Origin: Achatina immaculata
Lineage: Eukaryota; Mollusca; Gastropoda; Stylommatophora; Achatinidae
Assembly (NCBI GenBank): GCA_009760885.1
Contig: CM019701.1
Location: 35,416,697 to 35,480,696 of the forward strand
Direction: 5' to 3'
Length of the DNA: 64,000 bases
Shown here: positions 44,110-55,224 of the stretch, in pieces
Layout of the letters: each line of letters opens with the position of its first letter
Position numbering within the stretch: position 1 is the stretch's first letter
Position numbers and translations under genes: made by a program
Notes under the pieces: generated by a model
Databases searched by the model: none
Seen by the model: the letters and a program-made list of their open reading frames with translations, nothing else
Told to the model about the DNA's origin: nothing

Positions 44110-45085
44110 GCTTTCCAGAATGTCTGTCTAACACCCTCCCTGAATGCAATATGGTCCTGGCAAATTGACCAGCATCTCACAATGCCACATTCAGACTTTC
44201 TGTGATGTCCTGAGTCCGGTTGTGGTGAGATCATTCCTTTTCCCTTTTTATGGTGATAATGAGACAGTTTTCTGTGATACCAAATCCCATTAGTATCTCT
44301 TTATTTGGTTTTCATGATAGTCTAAGCGCTCTTTCTGTAACATTTCATTTCAAATGCTGTTATTCTCTTTTCTAGTGATTTGTTAAATGTCCATGTTTCG
44401 CACACATACGTTGCCGCATTGGAATATGTCAGCTTTTAGTAAACATAACTTTGTTTTCTTGCTGGTACCTTGCCACATACTCTTCATTTGTGCTAGTTTC
44501 TGTGATGTAATTGCTAGTAATCTTTTTGATTTCCAGTACATAGTCACCATTGGTGTTGATGATTGAACCTAGATATTAGATTTATTTACGTTTTCAATCT
44601 CTTGATGGTCCAGTCCAATTTTGGGTTTCTTCTCATTTTGTCAGTTATAATTACTTTGGTTTTGTTGGTGTTTAAAAAGAGGTTCTGAGCTTCGCTGTGT
44701 CTTTTGGTTGAGAGAATCAATTGTTGCAGTCCTTCTGAACTGTTTGATAGGAGGACAGTATCATCAGCATAACTAATTTCTGGAATCTAGTTGGCCCCAA
44801 TGTTGAAAAAGTCAGTTTAGCTATTTCATGTTAATCTCTTACATTTCTAATGATGATGTTAAAGAGAAAGGATACATATGGAGAAAGGATACATCCCTGT
44901 CTTATTCCCTTTTGTAAGTCAAACTAACCCATTGTTTCACCATCTACCCTCACTGCAGCTTACTGATGTTGGTACAGTTTGACGATGAGGTGTACCAGAT
45001 GATTGGGAAGACCTATGTTGTTCATAAAAGTCCATAACTATTATGTTGTGCACAGTCAAAAGTCAAAATTGATTCTATTGCAGAC
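44110..45085 (-). pseudogene. LINE-C-like RT palm and thumb
   Basis: Minus strand. NHLVHLIVKLYQH-like codons are near 45015-44975 and IRQGCILSPYVSFLFNIII near 44905-44850. PEISYADDTVLLSNSSEGLQ is near 44795-44735 (catalytic YADD), then LILSTKRHSEAQNLFLNTNK near 44730-44670. A WTFNKSLEKRITAFEMKCYR-like block lies near 44395-44340. It closely resembles the scraps at 17766-17868 and 19426-20025 and is more distant from LINE-C proper. Frame disrupted throughout. Confidence 0.7.
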
Positions 45086-45862
45086 CAGTTTAATTATACT
45101 GGTTGGTTCAAGAATTTTTTTTGTTGTGTTCCAGTGTAATTGATTCAAGTTAGTGTAAATTTGTTGCGGAAGTGTGTATCACTCAACAATTTTCATGGAG
45201 GAGAGATGTATCAGTGGCTCACTTTTAGAGTCTGATGACAGTGCATGCAGTTGCATTTTCTTTTGAGGTGGTTTTTTTGATGTGTTCTGATCATTATTAA
45301 GTTGGGCAGAATTTTCCAGAAACTGCAGTTCTTGACTAACCTTGTTTATTTTTGTCCATTTACACAGTCATAGTATATAATAGACAGTCTCATTCAGTCA
45401 TTCATACAACCTTTGCTTAGCCCAAACACAGTGATAATGTTTGTAAGCGATGCTTAGGCCTACTCTTTATATGCCTGGCAGCATTTTTGAAGATTGCATC
45501 TTGGATTAACCCATACTTACGATGTCATGTTTAGTCTGAATAACTAATCTGCAGTCATTAGAGCATCACAGTGTATCCACCAGAGTCTATCACAGAATTA
45601 AACTACATCTGAGTAATGTGAAGATGTGATATGTCACAGATTCTAATCTTCCTACAAGTAAGAGATGTACACTATAATCTATGACTGCTCGCTGTCTGTG
45701 TGATTCCCAGCCTTCATTGAATTAGCTATGTATTGTGATTTTAGGTACAAATCTGGCAAAAAGAGACTTGTGCCCACTGTTTTTTATGGTTCATTTCATT
45801 TGCATTCTCTAATTAATGCATTTAGGGGCTATGTTAGAAATGTAAATTTTTGATACCTGAAT
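45086..45862. other. Unassigned AT-rich sequence
   Basis: No recognised element. Confidence 0.5.
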
Positions 45863-47625
45863 CATGCATATGTATGTCGCCCTAATTTTATGCTGTATAA
45901 CATACAAAACTCTATATAACATACAAAAGAGGCTAACAGATACTATTGCATCCAAAGAAAGACCAATACTTAGCAAAACTGGCACACTGTTAACATCAAG
46001 TAAAGACCAAAAGCAAAGATGGGCCGAACACTTCCAAGAAATACTTAATCAATCACACTTAGAGGAACTGATAGGCCTTGAAACTGACTTACCAATCCCA
46101 CAAATAAATATCAAGCTAGATGAAATTACACTGCATGAAACTGAAACAGCAGTGAATCTAATGGCTAACAACGAAGTTGCAGGTGTAGATGAAATAACAG
46201 CCAAAGTGTTAAAAGCTATTAACAGTGACATGAACCAACTACAGAGAATGTTTAATAAAGTTTGGAAAGAAGAAAAGGTCTCTTCTAAATGGAAACAAGG
46301 AATCATTGTTAAAATACCAACAACAACAACAACAAAAAAAGGCAGCCTTAGTGATTGCAGTAACTAGAGAGGAGTAACCTTACTATCAGTTGTGTCAAAA
46401 GTATTTTACAAAGTTATTCTGAATAGAATTCAAGATATAGTGGATACTGCAATGAGAGAACAGGCAGGATTCCGAAAAGAGAGAAGCTGTCTTGACCAGA
46501 CCTTTACTATAATACTTGAAGAACATATTGAAAAGCAAAAACTATTAATCCTGAACTTCATAGACTTTAAAAAGGCATTTGATAGCATACATATAGATTC
46601 ACTGTGGAGAATTTTAAGAATATATGGAATACCATCTAAGATTGTCAGCATTATTAGAGACCTCTACCATGGGCATGTTTTTGCAGTCAAAACAGAAGAA
46701 GGAATGAGTGAATGGTTCAAGATTGAAACAGATGTGAAACAAGGATGTATATTATCTCCCTTGCTTTTTGGAATCGCCATAGACTTTATAATGAAAAAAA
46801 GCGGCACAGGTAAAACAGGCATTGATTGGGTACATGAGACCCAACTGGAAGATCTTGATTTTGCAGATGACATAACTCTTATCAGTAACAATGTGAAAGC
46901 AATGAAAGAAAAAAACAGATATCCTGTCTTCAGTGGCTAGTAACGTAGGGCTTGAAATTAACAAGGATAAAACAAAAATAATGAAACTCATTAACCATGA
47001 ATGAAAAATATATGTAGAAGGAATAGCTGTTGAAGAAGTTAACCAATCTGCATATCTCAGCAACTACATAGACCAGGATGATGACACCAGAAAGGAAATT
47101 AGAATTCAAATTGCAAAAGCAGCATTGACCTTCAAGAATCTTGAGAACAGGACATTAACCGATTAGTCAAAAGTTAAGCACAAAAACCAAGTTAAGATTA
47201 TTCAATTCAAATGTAATATCCACCCTCATTTATGGATGTGAAAGCTGGAAAACAACTAAAGAAATGACAAATTAGACTTTTTTGAAAACAAATGCCTAAG
47301 GAAAATACTCTGTATAAAGTTGAGCGAATTCAAAAACAGTGCAAAGATAAGACAGATGACCAAACAACAACCTGTCTCATGGGTGATCAGAAAAAGAAAA
47401 TGGACATGTGTCGGTCATGTGATGAGAAGAAACAATGAGAGAATTCCCAAACAAGCTATCAAGGCCAAAGAAAAAGAGATCAACCATGTGAAACTCTAAA
47501 GAGGACATTGTTAAGAGAGACCAGTTCAGTGATGAGATTGAAAAACTCGCTGAAGACAGGAAATTCTGGCGAACTACCATGCGGACCCTATGTGACATTT
47601 AGCGGCACAGGAAGGATGTAAGAAT
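45863..47625 (+). pseudogene. LINE-A, linker to 3' end
   Basis: Plus strand. The 167-codon frame 45864-46367 covers RLTDTIASKERPILSKTGTL, MANNEVAGVDEITAKVLKAI and WKQGIIVKIP. A CAA/ACA repeat (46318-46332) encodes a Thr run not present in other copies, and a stop follows. The 182-codon frame 46392-46940 contains REQAGFRKERSCLDQTFTII, FIDFKKAFDSIHIDSLWRIL, VKQGCILSPLLFGIAIDFIM and LEDLDFADDITLISNN. The C-terminal region is shifted and partly deleted, reaching the 3' end GTGACATTTAGCGGCACAGG at about 47592-47611. RT motifs are all recognisable, but the frame breaks at least three times. Confidence 0.88.
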
Positions 47626-48420
47626 TTTATGCTGGTTTTATTTACACCATTTTGAAGTTTGCCTAAATTTTTTTTTTTTTCCAGAAAATGGATATAGTTT
47701 TTATTTTCACCTGGTAGCTCTGCTTATGCAATTTCAGCTCATCAGAGCAAAGCTGAGACACAATGTTTACAAACATGATCTTTTCTTGTTGTTTATATGA
47801 AATTTCTTTGCAAAGAATTTGTATATTTTCCTGTATTTTGAAGTGGTATATGTTATGTCTTAACAATTCATATACAAGTACTAGTGAAGTGGTTATAAAT
47901 TTACAAAATAGAAGTGTTATTCTGCTACTTAAAGTGATATTTTTTGGTTTAATAGTGATTATGCACATTTGTTTGCTTACTATTCCAGAGTTTTTACTGC
48001 TCATATGAGCAATTTAAAGTGAAGTTATTATGTGATACTAAAAAATAGAAAAAGAACAGCCATGTGAGAGAAAATTAGTGAATCCTAATTCTCAAGTCAT
48101 CAAGAAATCACACCAGTCCATAACTTGAGAATATAAAATGGAAGTCATTTGCTGAATGAAAGATGATGAAGGCCAGGATAGTGTTTGTTTTGTGATAATT
48201 TTTCCTCCTTTGGCTGCAGTGATGATCATTAAGAATGCAAAGAAAATAAAAAGTTTGCAGCATGCTACCAGACTAAGTGAGATGCAGTTGAGGTATGATA
48301 AATTAATAAAACAAAATGGAGAATTTATTAACAGTGTGAGTGGAAGATTTGAACCAGAAATGTATTCCATTGAGTCAAGCTATTATTTGTGATAACACAA
48401 AGTCTGTTTTTGATGAATTT
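47626..48420. other. Unassigned sequence, possibly Tigger1-like N-terminus
   Basis: AT-rich. A 78-codon plus frame at 48156-48392 contains a Lys-rich helix and EMQLRYDKLIKQNGEFINSV. It could be the DNA-binding end of the Tigger1-like transposase that follows, but I cannot match it confidently. Confidence 0.4.
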
Positions 48421-48808
48421 AAGGAGAAAAGGGATGATGAGGATGAAATATTTACAGGTATGACCAGCTGGTTTTCAGACTGTCAGAGACACAGTGTGTC
48501 ATAGTGTTAGATAACTGGTAAGGTAACCAGCAAGTGAAGATATAAAAGCAGCTAAAACATTCCCTGCAGAATTCCAGACTTTTATACAGAATAGTGAATA
48601 TCCTGAGAATCTTATTTTCGGTGTGGATGACAGATTTATACTGGAAGAAAAAATAATTTCGTTGAAGGAAAGTCTTCATTAGGATTTAAAGCTGCCAGTG
48701 ATAATCTATTACTCCTCCTTGATGGTAGGAACTCTAAAATTGAAGCAGATGTTAGTCTTCCACTCAGGAACACCTTGTGCATTGAAAGGCATTAATAAGG
48801 TACAATTA
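48421..48808 (+). pseudogene. Tigger1-like transposase, first part
   Basis: Plus-strand pogo-superfamily transposase relic. IKAAKTFPAEFQTFIQNSEY near 48543-48602 is the block before the first catalytic Asp. PENLIFGVDDRFILEEKI follows (about 48603-48656; family form FNADETGLFWKK, with the first Asp kept). After a frameshift come LMVGTLKLKQMLVFHSGTPC and ALKGINK (about 48718-48800). It is interrupted at a TA by another pogo-family element and resumes at 50370. Confidence 0.75.
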
Positions 48809-50369
48809 CGGTTGAACCCACTTTATACCACATCACTTTATGTCACAACCTGGATATTGTCACAGAAATTTGTATCACCGGCCAACTCCCATAAGTAATT
48901 AATGGGCTTTACTCCGGTTACTATCACCCCACTTATTGGCACAAATTGGTTAGTGTCACAATATTTTTGCAACCAGAGGAACTGTACTCCACTTTGTATC
49001 ACAAAGTGAGTGAATATAAGCTATAAACATTTCACAAAGCCTTACCACCTTCGCAACTCACCAAAGAAGGGGCCGGCCGTTTGATCACCGAGCATCAACC
49101 TTTTGAATGTGGACATCAAAACTCAGGTGGTGTGAATGAATGGCTTACCACAGCCGCCCTTTCGTGATTAAAATCTGGCTTCTTTCAGTCATTGTCTTCT
49201 TTATTTAGGCGCGGGCGGTGTTAAGTTGGCAACATGAGTTGATAGTTGATCAGCCTCAAGTAGTGTACTGTGAATCGTATAGCTGGGAACTTCTCTGTGG
49301 TTCTTGTTGTGATAGATAATGGGTACTAAATGCAGATGTGTTGATCTGATTTGAGCGTTAAAATGGCTATTCTGAAGCAAGGTGATGCAAAAGTTACGAG
49401 AAAGGACATAGTGGATAAATTTGAAATTGACGTTTCAACTGTATTGAAACTTGTTAAAAACAGACAAAACTGAATGACACTTTCACTTGTCCTTAGTTAG
49501 GTCAAACTGTAAGCAAAGGCGTGCAAGTTCTTAAATGGATATTGAGTGTACTTTGCTGAAATGGTTCAAGCAGACATGTTGTGCACAGTTGTCTGTGTGC
49601 GGTCCTATGTTGGCAGAAATTGTGGAACGTTTTGTGAAAGAAATGGATATATCTGACTGGAAGTGTTCGAATGGCTTTCTTGATTAAACAACAAATGCCA
49701 CAAAATAACATTTAAGGTTGCTTCAGGAGAAGTGGCCCAAGTTAACACCAATGTCATTAATGATTGGATTTTGTGATTGCCAAAAATGTTGGATGCATAC
49801 AGCCCTGATGACATTTTTAATATGGATGAAACAGGCATGTTTCATAAACTGGTACCAAACAGAAATTTGTGGTTTCATGATGAAAAACGAGCTAAGGATA
49901 GCTTAATGGCTGTCGTGTGCTGTAGCATGTCTGGCAATGAGAAGACTGCTATCGGAAGGTCATGAAATCCATGCTGCTTCAAGAATGTAAAGAGCCTGCC
50001 CGTCATTTACAATGCCAGCCAGCATGCTTGGATAAGTAAACTGTTTGAGGACTGTGTCTTTTCTTTCGACAACAAAATGAACCAAATGAACAGAAAAGTT
50101 TCATTGTTCATTGATAACTGTCCAGCGCACGCTGACGTCACCAATCTAATGGCTACAAAGTTTGTTTTCCTGCCACCTAATGCAACCATCATGCTGCAGC
50201 CATGCAACGAAAGTTTCAAGATAGCGATTAATTTTATGCATGCTGCATGGAGTATCTTCAATCAGTCAACGATTAAAGCTGTTTTAACCCAGTTAACGCC
50301 CTTGTAATGGACCCCGCTTAATGTCAGCTCCACTTAATGTCACTGTGTGACATTAAGCAGATTTGACTG
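48809..50369 (+). mobile_element. Tigger/pogo copy 2 (TIGD4/6-like), TA-flanked
   Basis: A 1,561-bp element with TA at 48807-48808 and 50370-50371. The termini are partly complementary (GTTGAACCCACTTTAT on the left; ACATTAAGCAGATTTGACTG on the right). The leader and transposase parallel copy 1. An HTH relic is near 49363-49470. The first catalytic block IFNMDETGMFHKLVPNRNLW is at about 49810-49870 (Asp kept). CCFKNVKSLPVIYNASQHAW lies near 49970-50030. Block 2, VSLFIDNCPAHADVTNLMAT, is near 50098-50157 (Asp kept). FVFLPPNATIMLQPCNESFK near 50161-50220 has Asn where the third Asp normally stands (usual QPMDQG). Frameshifts and stops also disrupt it. Confidence 0.88.
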
Positions 50370-51060
50370 TATTTGTCTATTGGAAGTCAAACAAGGTTTC
50401 AATCACATAGGAATTATTCTTGGACTGGTTCACAAATCATTTTTGTGCCTTATGTACAGCTTCTGTATTATGAGTGATTTGCCACCCAAAGTTGGTTTTC
50501 TGTTAGCTAACACTTGTTTTCTGTTAGCTAACACTTATGGCTATCCTCCAAATTTTGATGAAGTTCAGATAAAGCTTAAAGTAAACATTTATATGCCTCC
50601 AAACATACCATGTATTCAGTGACCTATGGACCAGGACATAGCTTCAACTTTCAAGTTTTACTACATTGTAAGAATCCGTGAAGGAAATGGTCAGAGTGTT
50701 AGACACAAACCCTCATATGACTGTAAAAGATTATTGACAGCCATTTAACATTTTTAAGGACATCCTTAAAAGGCTTGGGAAAAGTTCACTCCAAAGTGCT
50801 TAAATATAGTTTAGAAAAAAACTTCCCAAGTCAAGTAATGACTTTGAAGGATCTGGGCTGGTGGAGTTTCAAAGTTGGGAAGAAAGGCTGGGTAAAATGC
50901 AATTACAGAAGTGACATTTTGGAATTGATTGATGATAGGAAAGGAGGGGGAAAAAAAGCTTTTCTGCTGAATAATTAGCAGATATGATCGAGCTCCTGGA
51001 TCACATAAAGAGAATAGGAAAACAACAAAGATGAACCAGACTGTTGTGAAAATAATAAAA
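50370..51060 (+). pseudogene. Tigger1-like transposase, second part
   Basis: Resumption of the element at 48421-48808. VYWKSNK follows the TA, then DWFTNHFCALCTAS near 50424-50470. VNIYMPPNIPCIQ with stop and PMDQDI lies near 50582-50642 (third catalytic Asp block, Asp kept). TFKFYYIVR, then VRVLDTNPHMTVKDYWQPFN near 50690-50748, follow. A GLGKVHSKVLKYSLEKNFPS-like tail frame runs to about 50978. A 21-bp tandem duplication lies at 50495-50536. The right TIR was not identified. Confidence 0.72.
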
Positions 51061-51372
51061 AATGACACTCTTAAAAAGATTTCTTGCTAATACCTCTCTT
51101 TGACTTAGGAGTGCTGCAGAATTGCAAGAACCGGTTTACCACAATTGTAATTTTTTTTCTTATCTCTCACAATGACTAGGAACAGAGTGATTTTGTAAAG
51201 ATGAGTTTAAATGAAGCCATGGCACCTTATTATGAAATTCCTAGGGAGAGAAAAAAAAGGCACTGCAAACAATTTTGGATTTATATTATGGGAATGTGCA
51301 TGATTCTCATTCTGGCCCTTCATCAGTGGATGACCCTCAGTCAGGGCCATCATCGCAGAACTAAAGTTGCAT
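51061..51372. other. Unassigned sequence
   Basis: No recognised element; a 62-codon frame at 51201-51389 has no known motif. Confidence 0.45.
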
Positions 51373-52079
51373 CTATTGCCATTTGTTAATGGCACAGCTA
51401 GTGATTGGGCCATAAGTTTTTAGAGATGACACAGTCTCTGAAAATCTTTTAGCTGTGTGCACAGTAATACCATATTGTTGAAACCATGAGTAGGTGATTT
51501 CGTCTTCCTTGAGCAGTCTGATGAAATTGTGAAGTATTATTGAACAACATTCGCTGCTGACTGTCTCTTCAAAGAATATAGGGCCAACCCTACACTCCAA
51601 GTTTCTGGTCATGCAAGGGTGTTTCATGCACAGCATGAGGATTTCCGATGACCACAGTCATGTATTTTATGTGTGGACATAACCCGAGAGATGAAACCAG
51701 GCCTCATCTATTAAAGGTGACATCACAAATATTGGCAGTTTTAGATTGAATGAAATTTATAAACCATTCACAGTAGCGGAGTTGTTTTTCATGATCCGCC
51801 AGCAGCATTTGTTGGACCACTGTTACTTTATATGGGGAGAATTTCAATTTTCTCTGACTGCTTTATGCGCTGTTGCAAGCCTGATACCTTCTTGTTATAC
51901 AGCTTCCACAAAAATGTTTGATAACATCTCCTTGTTAAGTTTAGGTGGTCTCCCATTACAGTGTGTGTGTCTAATACTGAGCTTGTTTCACAAAATTTCT
52001 CAGTAAGTTTATAAACTGCATTGTGATGAGATACGGGTGTTCCTGGGAATTTTTCACCAAACTGCTCCCGCACTAAATA
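51373..52079 (-). pseudogene. DUF4817-type DDE transposon copy 2, C-terminal side
   Basis: Minus strand. VREQFGEKFPGTPVSHHNAV (about 52070-52015) and YKLTEKFCETSSVLDTH form the DUF4817-like helix-turn-helix. IDEAWFHLSGYV is near 51712-51670 (first Asp present). CMTRNLECRVGPIFFEETVS is near 51622-51560. WFQQYGITVHTAKRF is near 51488-51445, with Tyr at the position of the second catalytic Asp (usual WFQQDGATAHTA). The frame ends at 51373 and the third Asp block is absent. A mariner interrupts it at 52080; the extreme N-terminus lies beyond, at 53906-54175. Confidence 0.75.
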
Positions 52080-52729
52080 CGAATGTTGATTGATAAGTTC
52101 ACGGCCTAAGGTACAAATACTTGAAACACACAGTTGATATTAGGTGCATTTGTAGATTAGGTAAGATCAAACACCAAGTTTCAAGAAATTAACTGCAACC
52201 AATTTTTTTTTACAGGCTACTGAAGTGGTATGGGGTGGCAGAAATTGAGAAAATGGATAAAATTTCTCATCAAGCAGTCATTTGCTACCTCTGCATCAAG
52301 GGCTTATCATCAAAGGAGATCCATGAATATATACCATATAGAGACTCAAGGGGAGAGTGCCCCTTCTTACAGCACAGTGAAGAAATGGGCAGCTCAATTT
52401 AAACGTAGAAGGGAGAGTCTGGAAGATGATCCCTGTTCAGGAAGACCAAGAATGGTAACCACCGATGAAACCACTGGCAGAATCCATGATATAATAATGG
52501 AGGATCAGCGACTAATGAGTGGTACATTGCTACTGAGTTGGGCATCTCCCAGGAACGTGTTCATGCCATTATTCACAGTGATCTTCAAATGACAAAGGTC
52601 AATGGGTCCCGAAACTTCTTGGAGCTGATCACAAACGACAGCATCTCAACATGTAAGAGACAATTTTGGCCATTTTTCTTGCAGATCCTGAAAAGTTTCT
52701 TCAGCAATTTGTGACGATGAATGAGACTT

Positions 52730-53266
52730 CATCATCATCATCATGTGCCGTGCCGACTGGCGTTGGCTATTATGCTTCTCCAGAGTATCCGATCCTTCAT
52801 GCAGGCCATCAGCTCAGTTGGTGATCTCCTCTCACACCATCCCGTCAGACTGTCCAGTATCATTTCTCTTGGTCTTAAGGAACAATTTTTTATAATAGGA
52901 AACTATGAGATTTTGGTACGGTAAAGTAAGAGAACAAATATTGTTCTCTTACTTTACCATTTCTCTTGGTCTTCCTCTTGATCTTCTTCCTTCTATTTTT
53001 CCTGTTGTTATAATATTTTCAATGCCCCCTCTTCTCATTGCATGTCCTATGAGAGTACATTGTCTCTCTCTTATCTTTTTGACAAGGTTTTTTGTCTCTC
53101 CAGCTCTTCTCATACATTCTTCATTAGTTATTTTTGCTGTCCAGGGGATTCGCAACATTCTTCTAATAAACCACATTTCTGCTGCTTCCAATGATTTTTG
53201 TGCAGACTTGCCTATTGTCCATGATTCACTTCCATATAACAAGATAGGTTCAATATAGCATTTTAG
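52730..53266 (-). mobile_element. LINE-B 3' fragment inserted in mariner, 11-bp TSD
   Basis: 537-bp 5'-truncated LINE-B, minus strand, between GAATGAGACTT copies at 52719-52729 and 53267-53277. The (CAT)n tail is at 52730-52743. The frame from 53242 reads MLYGSESWTIGKSAQKSLEA, IRRMLRIPWTAKITNEECMR and MRRGGIENIITTGKIEGRRS. It is interrupted by a 97-bp extra segment at 52877-52973. Confidence 0.95.
52877..52973. repeat. 97-bp insertion with perfect 17-bp palindrome and 16-bp direct duplication
   Basis: CATTTCTCTTGGTCTT occurs at 52861-52876 and 52958-52973. Between the copies are 44 bp of AT-rich sequence and a 37-bp hairpin (52921-52957): GTAAAGTAAGAGAACAA, ATA, TTGTTCTCTTACTTTAC. Removing the extra segment restores a continuous LINE-B alignment. 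Confidence 0.95.
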
Positions 53267-53905
53267 GAATGAGACTTGGGTTCATCATTTTTGGCTAGAA
53301 ACCAAAGAACAGTCAAAGCAATGGAAACATCATGGATCTCCACCTCCAAAGAAAGCAAGGGTGGTTCTGTCTGCAGGCAAAGTGATGGCTTCCATCTTTT
53401 GGGATTCAGAAGGTGTGCTATTGGTAGACTATCTTCAGAAGGGCAGAATGGTCACCAGGGCCTGTTTGCTAATCTTGTGAAGCAACTGAGGGTCATATTG
53501 AAAAAAAAGCATCGAGAGAAATTGATGAGAGGAGTCATCTTTCAACAAGACAATGCTCCAGTTCACAAGTCGGCAGTGGCAATGGCTGCCATTCATGAAT
53601 GCAGCTTCTAGCTTCATGAACATCCTCATTCCCCAAATTTGGCCCCTTTGGACTATTACCTGTTTACCAGACTCAAAAAGGAGCTCAGTGGTCACAAATT
53701 TGCTTCAGATGATGATGTCATTCATGTTGTAGACCATGTTACTGGCGCAAGATGCTGACTTTTACAAAGAAGGAACCCTTATGCTTCAGGATCGCTGGAC
53801 TAAGTGCATATACTTGCAAGGGGACTATGTTGGGAAATAACCCCAAAAAGTTGTCCACAAATAATCCGTTGTATCTTAGGCTGAGAACTTATCAATCACC
53901 CCTCG

Positions 53906-54175
53906 TATATTGCCTTCTTGAAAAACGTGTTCAACAAGAAAAATACGTTCCTCTGGTGAAATAACCATAGTGAATAAACTGATTTAAACAATTTGCCTAT
54001 TGTGCAGTTCGAATGATGCTTAACTACTGAGTGCACAAACACAGAGGACAGACTGAATATAGAGAATATTACATGCTAACATATGCAGATAGATGTGCCT
54101 AGATATCGCAGCCACTAAGATACCATTGCAATACCAGAATCGATACTAGGATACTGCACACTAATTTTCCAAAAG
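53906..54175 (-). pseudogene. DUF4817-type DDE transposon copy 2, N-terminal end and leader
   Basis: Minus strand. ISPEERIFLVEHVFQEGNI at about 53965-53908 is the start of the DUF4817-like DNA-binding region, abutting the mariner's TA. Upstream leader to about 54175 includes AATCGATACTAGGATACTGC near 54131-54150, matching the flank of copy 1 at about 9980-10000. Confidence 0.72.
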
Positions 54176-54215
54176 CCATGTATCTATATATATATATATA
54201 CACACACACATACGT
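54176..54215. repeat. (TA)n/(CA)n microsatellite
   Basis: TA run followed by a short CA run at the edge of the DUF4817 element; copy 1 also ends at a TA run. Confidence 0.9.
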
Positions 54216-54525
54216 ATGTGAGTGTGTAGTTTGTTTGTTTTTTTTAATCTCCCTGATTTTCAGTAGCTGTGGCGCAAAACTTTCAAGACATTGTGATATT
54301 GCTCGTAAAAATAATTTCATTCGGTATTAATACTGAAGATGGAAGAAAACCACCATTTTCAGTATCTGAAACATATTTATTTTCCAGAGGTTTTGCAGTG
54401 AAGATTTTTATTATCAGTGAAAATGTGAGCTTGTTTTCTCTTATATAAAAATTCAGTTTGTGGTGGAAATGTACACACATGTATTTCGTGTTTAATTGGT
54501 TAGTGCTGAAATGCCCAGTTCCCAC
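54216..54525. other. Unassigned AT-rich sequence
   Basis: Nothing recognised. Confidence 0.5.
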
Positions 54526-55215
54526 AAGTAGATGGTGGAGAAGTGTAACAGAGTATTAACTGCTTGTAAAAATTTTCTTTTAATTCCTCTTCTGCTGCTT
54601 CTGTTGGTGCATAACAAACTATAATAGACAGCTTAGTGAATCTTATGAAGCATGCATATAATAATCTCTCATTTATAGGGGTCCATTTCAGCAGTGCTCT
54701 TGATGCTTCTTTTATTATAATTAATGCTACTCCTCTTTCATGATGATCTTCTTTACCTGACCATATTATTGTATCTTCTGTGTGCTGTGTTGTTAATTTC
54801 CTTCCGCCTTGTCCTGCCCATCTTGCTTCTTGTATTCCTAATATGTCTAGTTTGTGCATTTCCTTGATGGTTTGTGCTAGTTTTCCAGTCTGATTAAGTT
54901 TTCTTACATTCCAGCTGCCTATTTGCACTTTGTGTTTATGTTCCAGGAGATGCAGTCAGACTGGGGACTTCCAGTGGCTGGCTTTCATTCACAACCTTCT
55001 TGGGCTCAGTTTCCTGATAATCATTTCTCCTTCTACCTGCATTTGTTTTTTTATCTTGCTTCTGTTTCTGTAGCAGTCTGATGCTTTTTTTTTTAAGCAG
55101 ATAGGGTTGCTGGTCCTATGCCGAACCCTCCTTAGTCACCTTTTACGATCATACATGGTAAGGTACAGTGGTCCTATTCTTTGCTTCCCAGGCATGTGCC
55201 CGGGTACCACACGGT
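54526..55215 (-). pseudogene. LINE-F-type 5' end: leader and endonuclease
   Basis: Minus strand. The leader is at 55215-55095. Broken frames with KKTNAGRRRNDYQETEPKKV (about 55060-55000) follow. A 142-codon frame from 54928 contains MQIGSWNVRKLNQTGKLAQT, MHKLDILGIQEARWAGQGGR (catalytic Glu), HTEDTIIWSGKEDHHERGVA and FTKLSIIVCYAPTEAAEEEL (CYAPT box near 54610). The frame leaves LINE sequence near 54550. It supplies the CYAPT block that is lost in the 37791-38708 copy. Its 5' edge lies about 10 bp from the 3' end of an antisense LINE-A. Confidence 0.85.
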
Positions 55216-55224
55216 GGATTTAAC

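Larger units (their letters stand above)
52080..53905 (+). mobile_element. mariner copy 2 with both TIRs, interrupted
   Basis: Flanked by TA at 52078-52079 and 53906-53907. The terminal repeats share TTGATAAGTTC and the TAAGRTAC region with copy 1. Plus-strand transposase: HTH and APSYSTVKKWAAQFKRRRES (52355-52415), then GRPRMVTTDETTGRIHDIIM. Block 1, FVTMNET, is at 52709-52728 with Asn at the first catalytic Asp. After a 537-bp LINE-B insertion it resumes (TWVHHFWLETKEQSKQWKHH, about 53272-53330). DSEGVLLVDYLQKGR and GVIFQQDNAPVHKSAVAMAA (53532-53590, second Asp kept) follow, then HSPNLAPLDYYLFTRLKKEL near 53628-53690 (third Asp kept). Copy 2 preserves the loop that copy 1 has lost. Stops and frameshifts are present. 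Confidence 0.92.
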
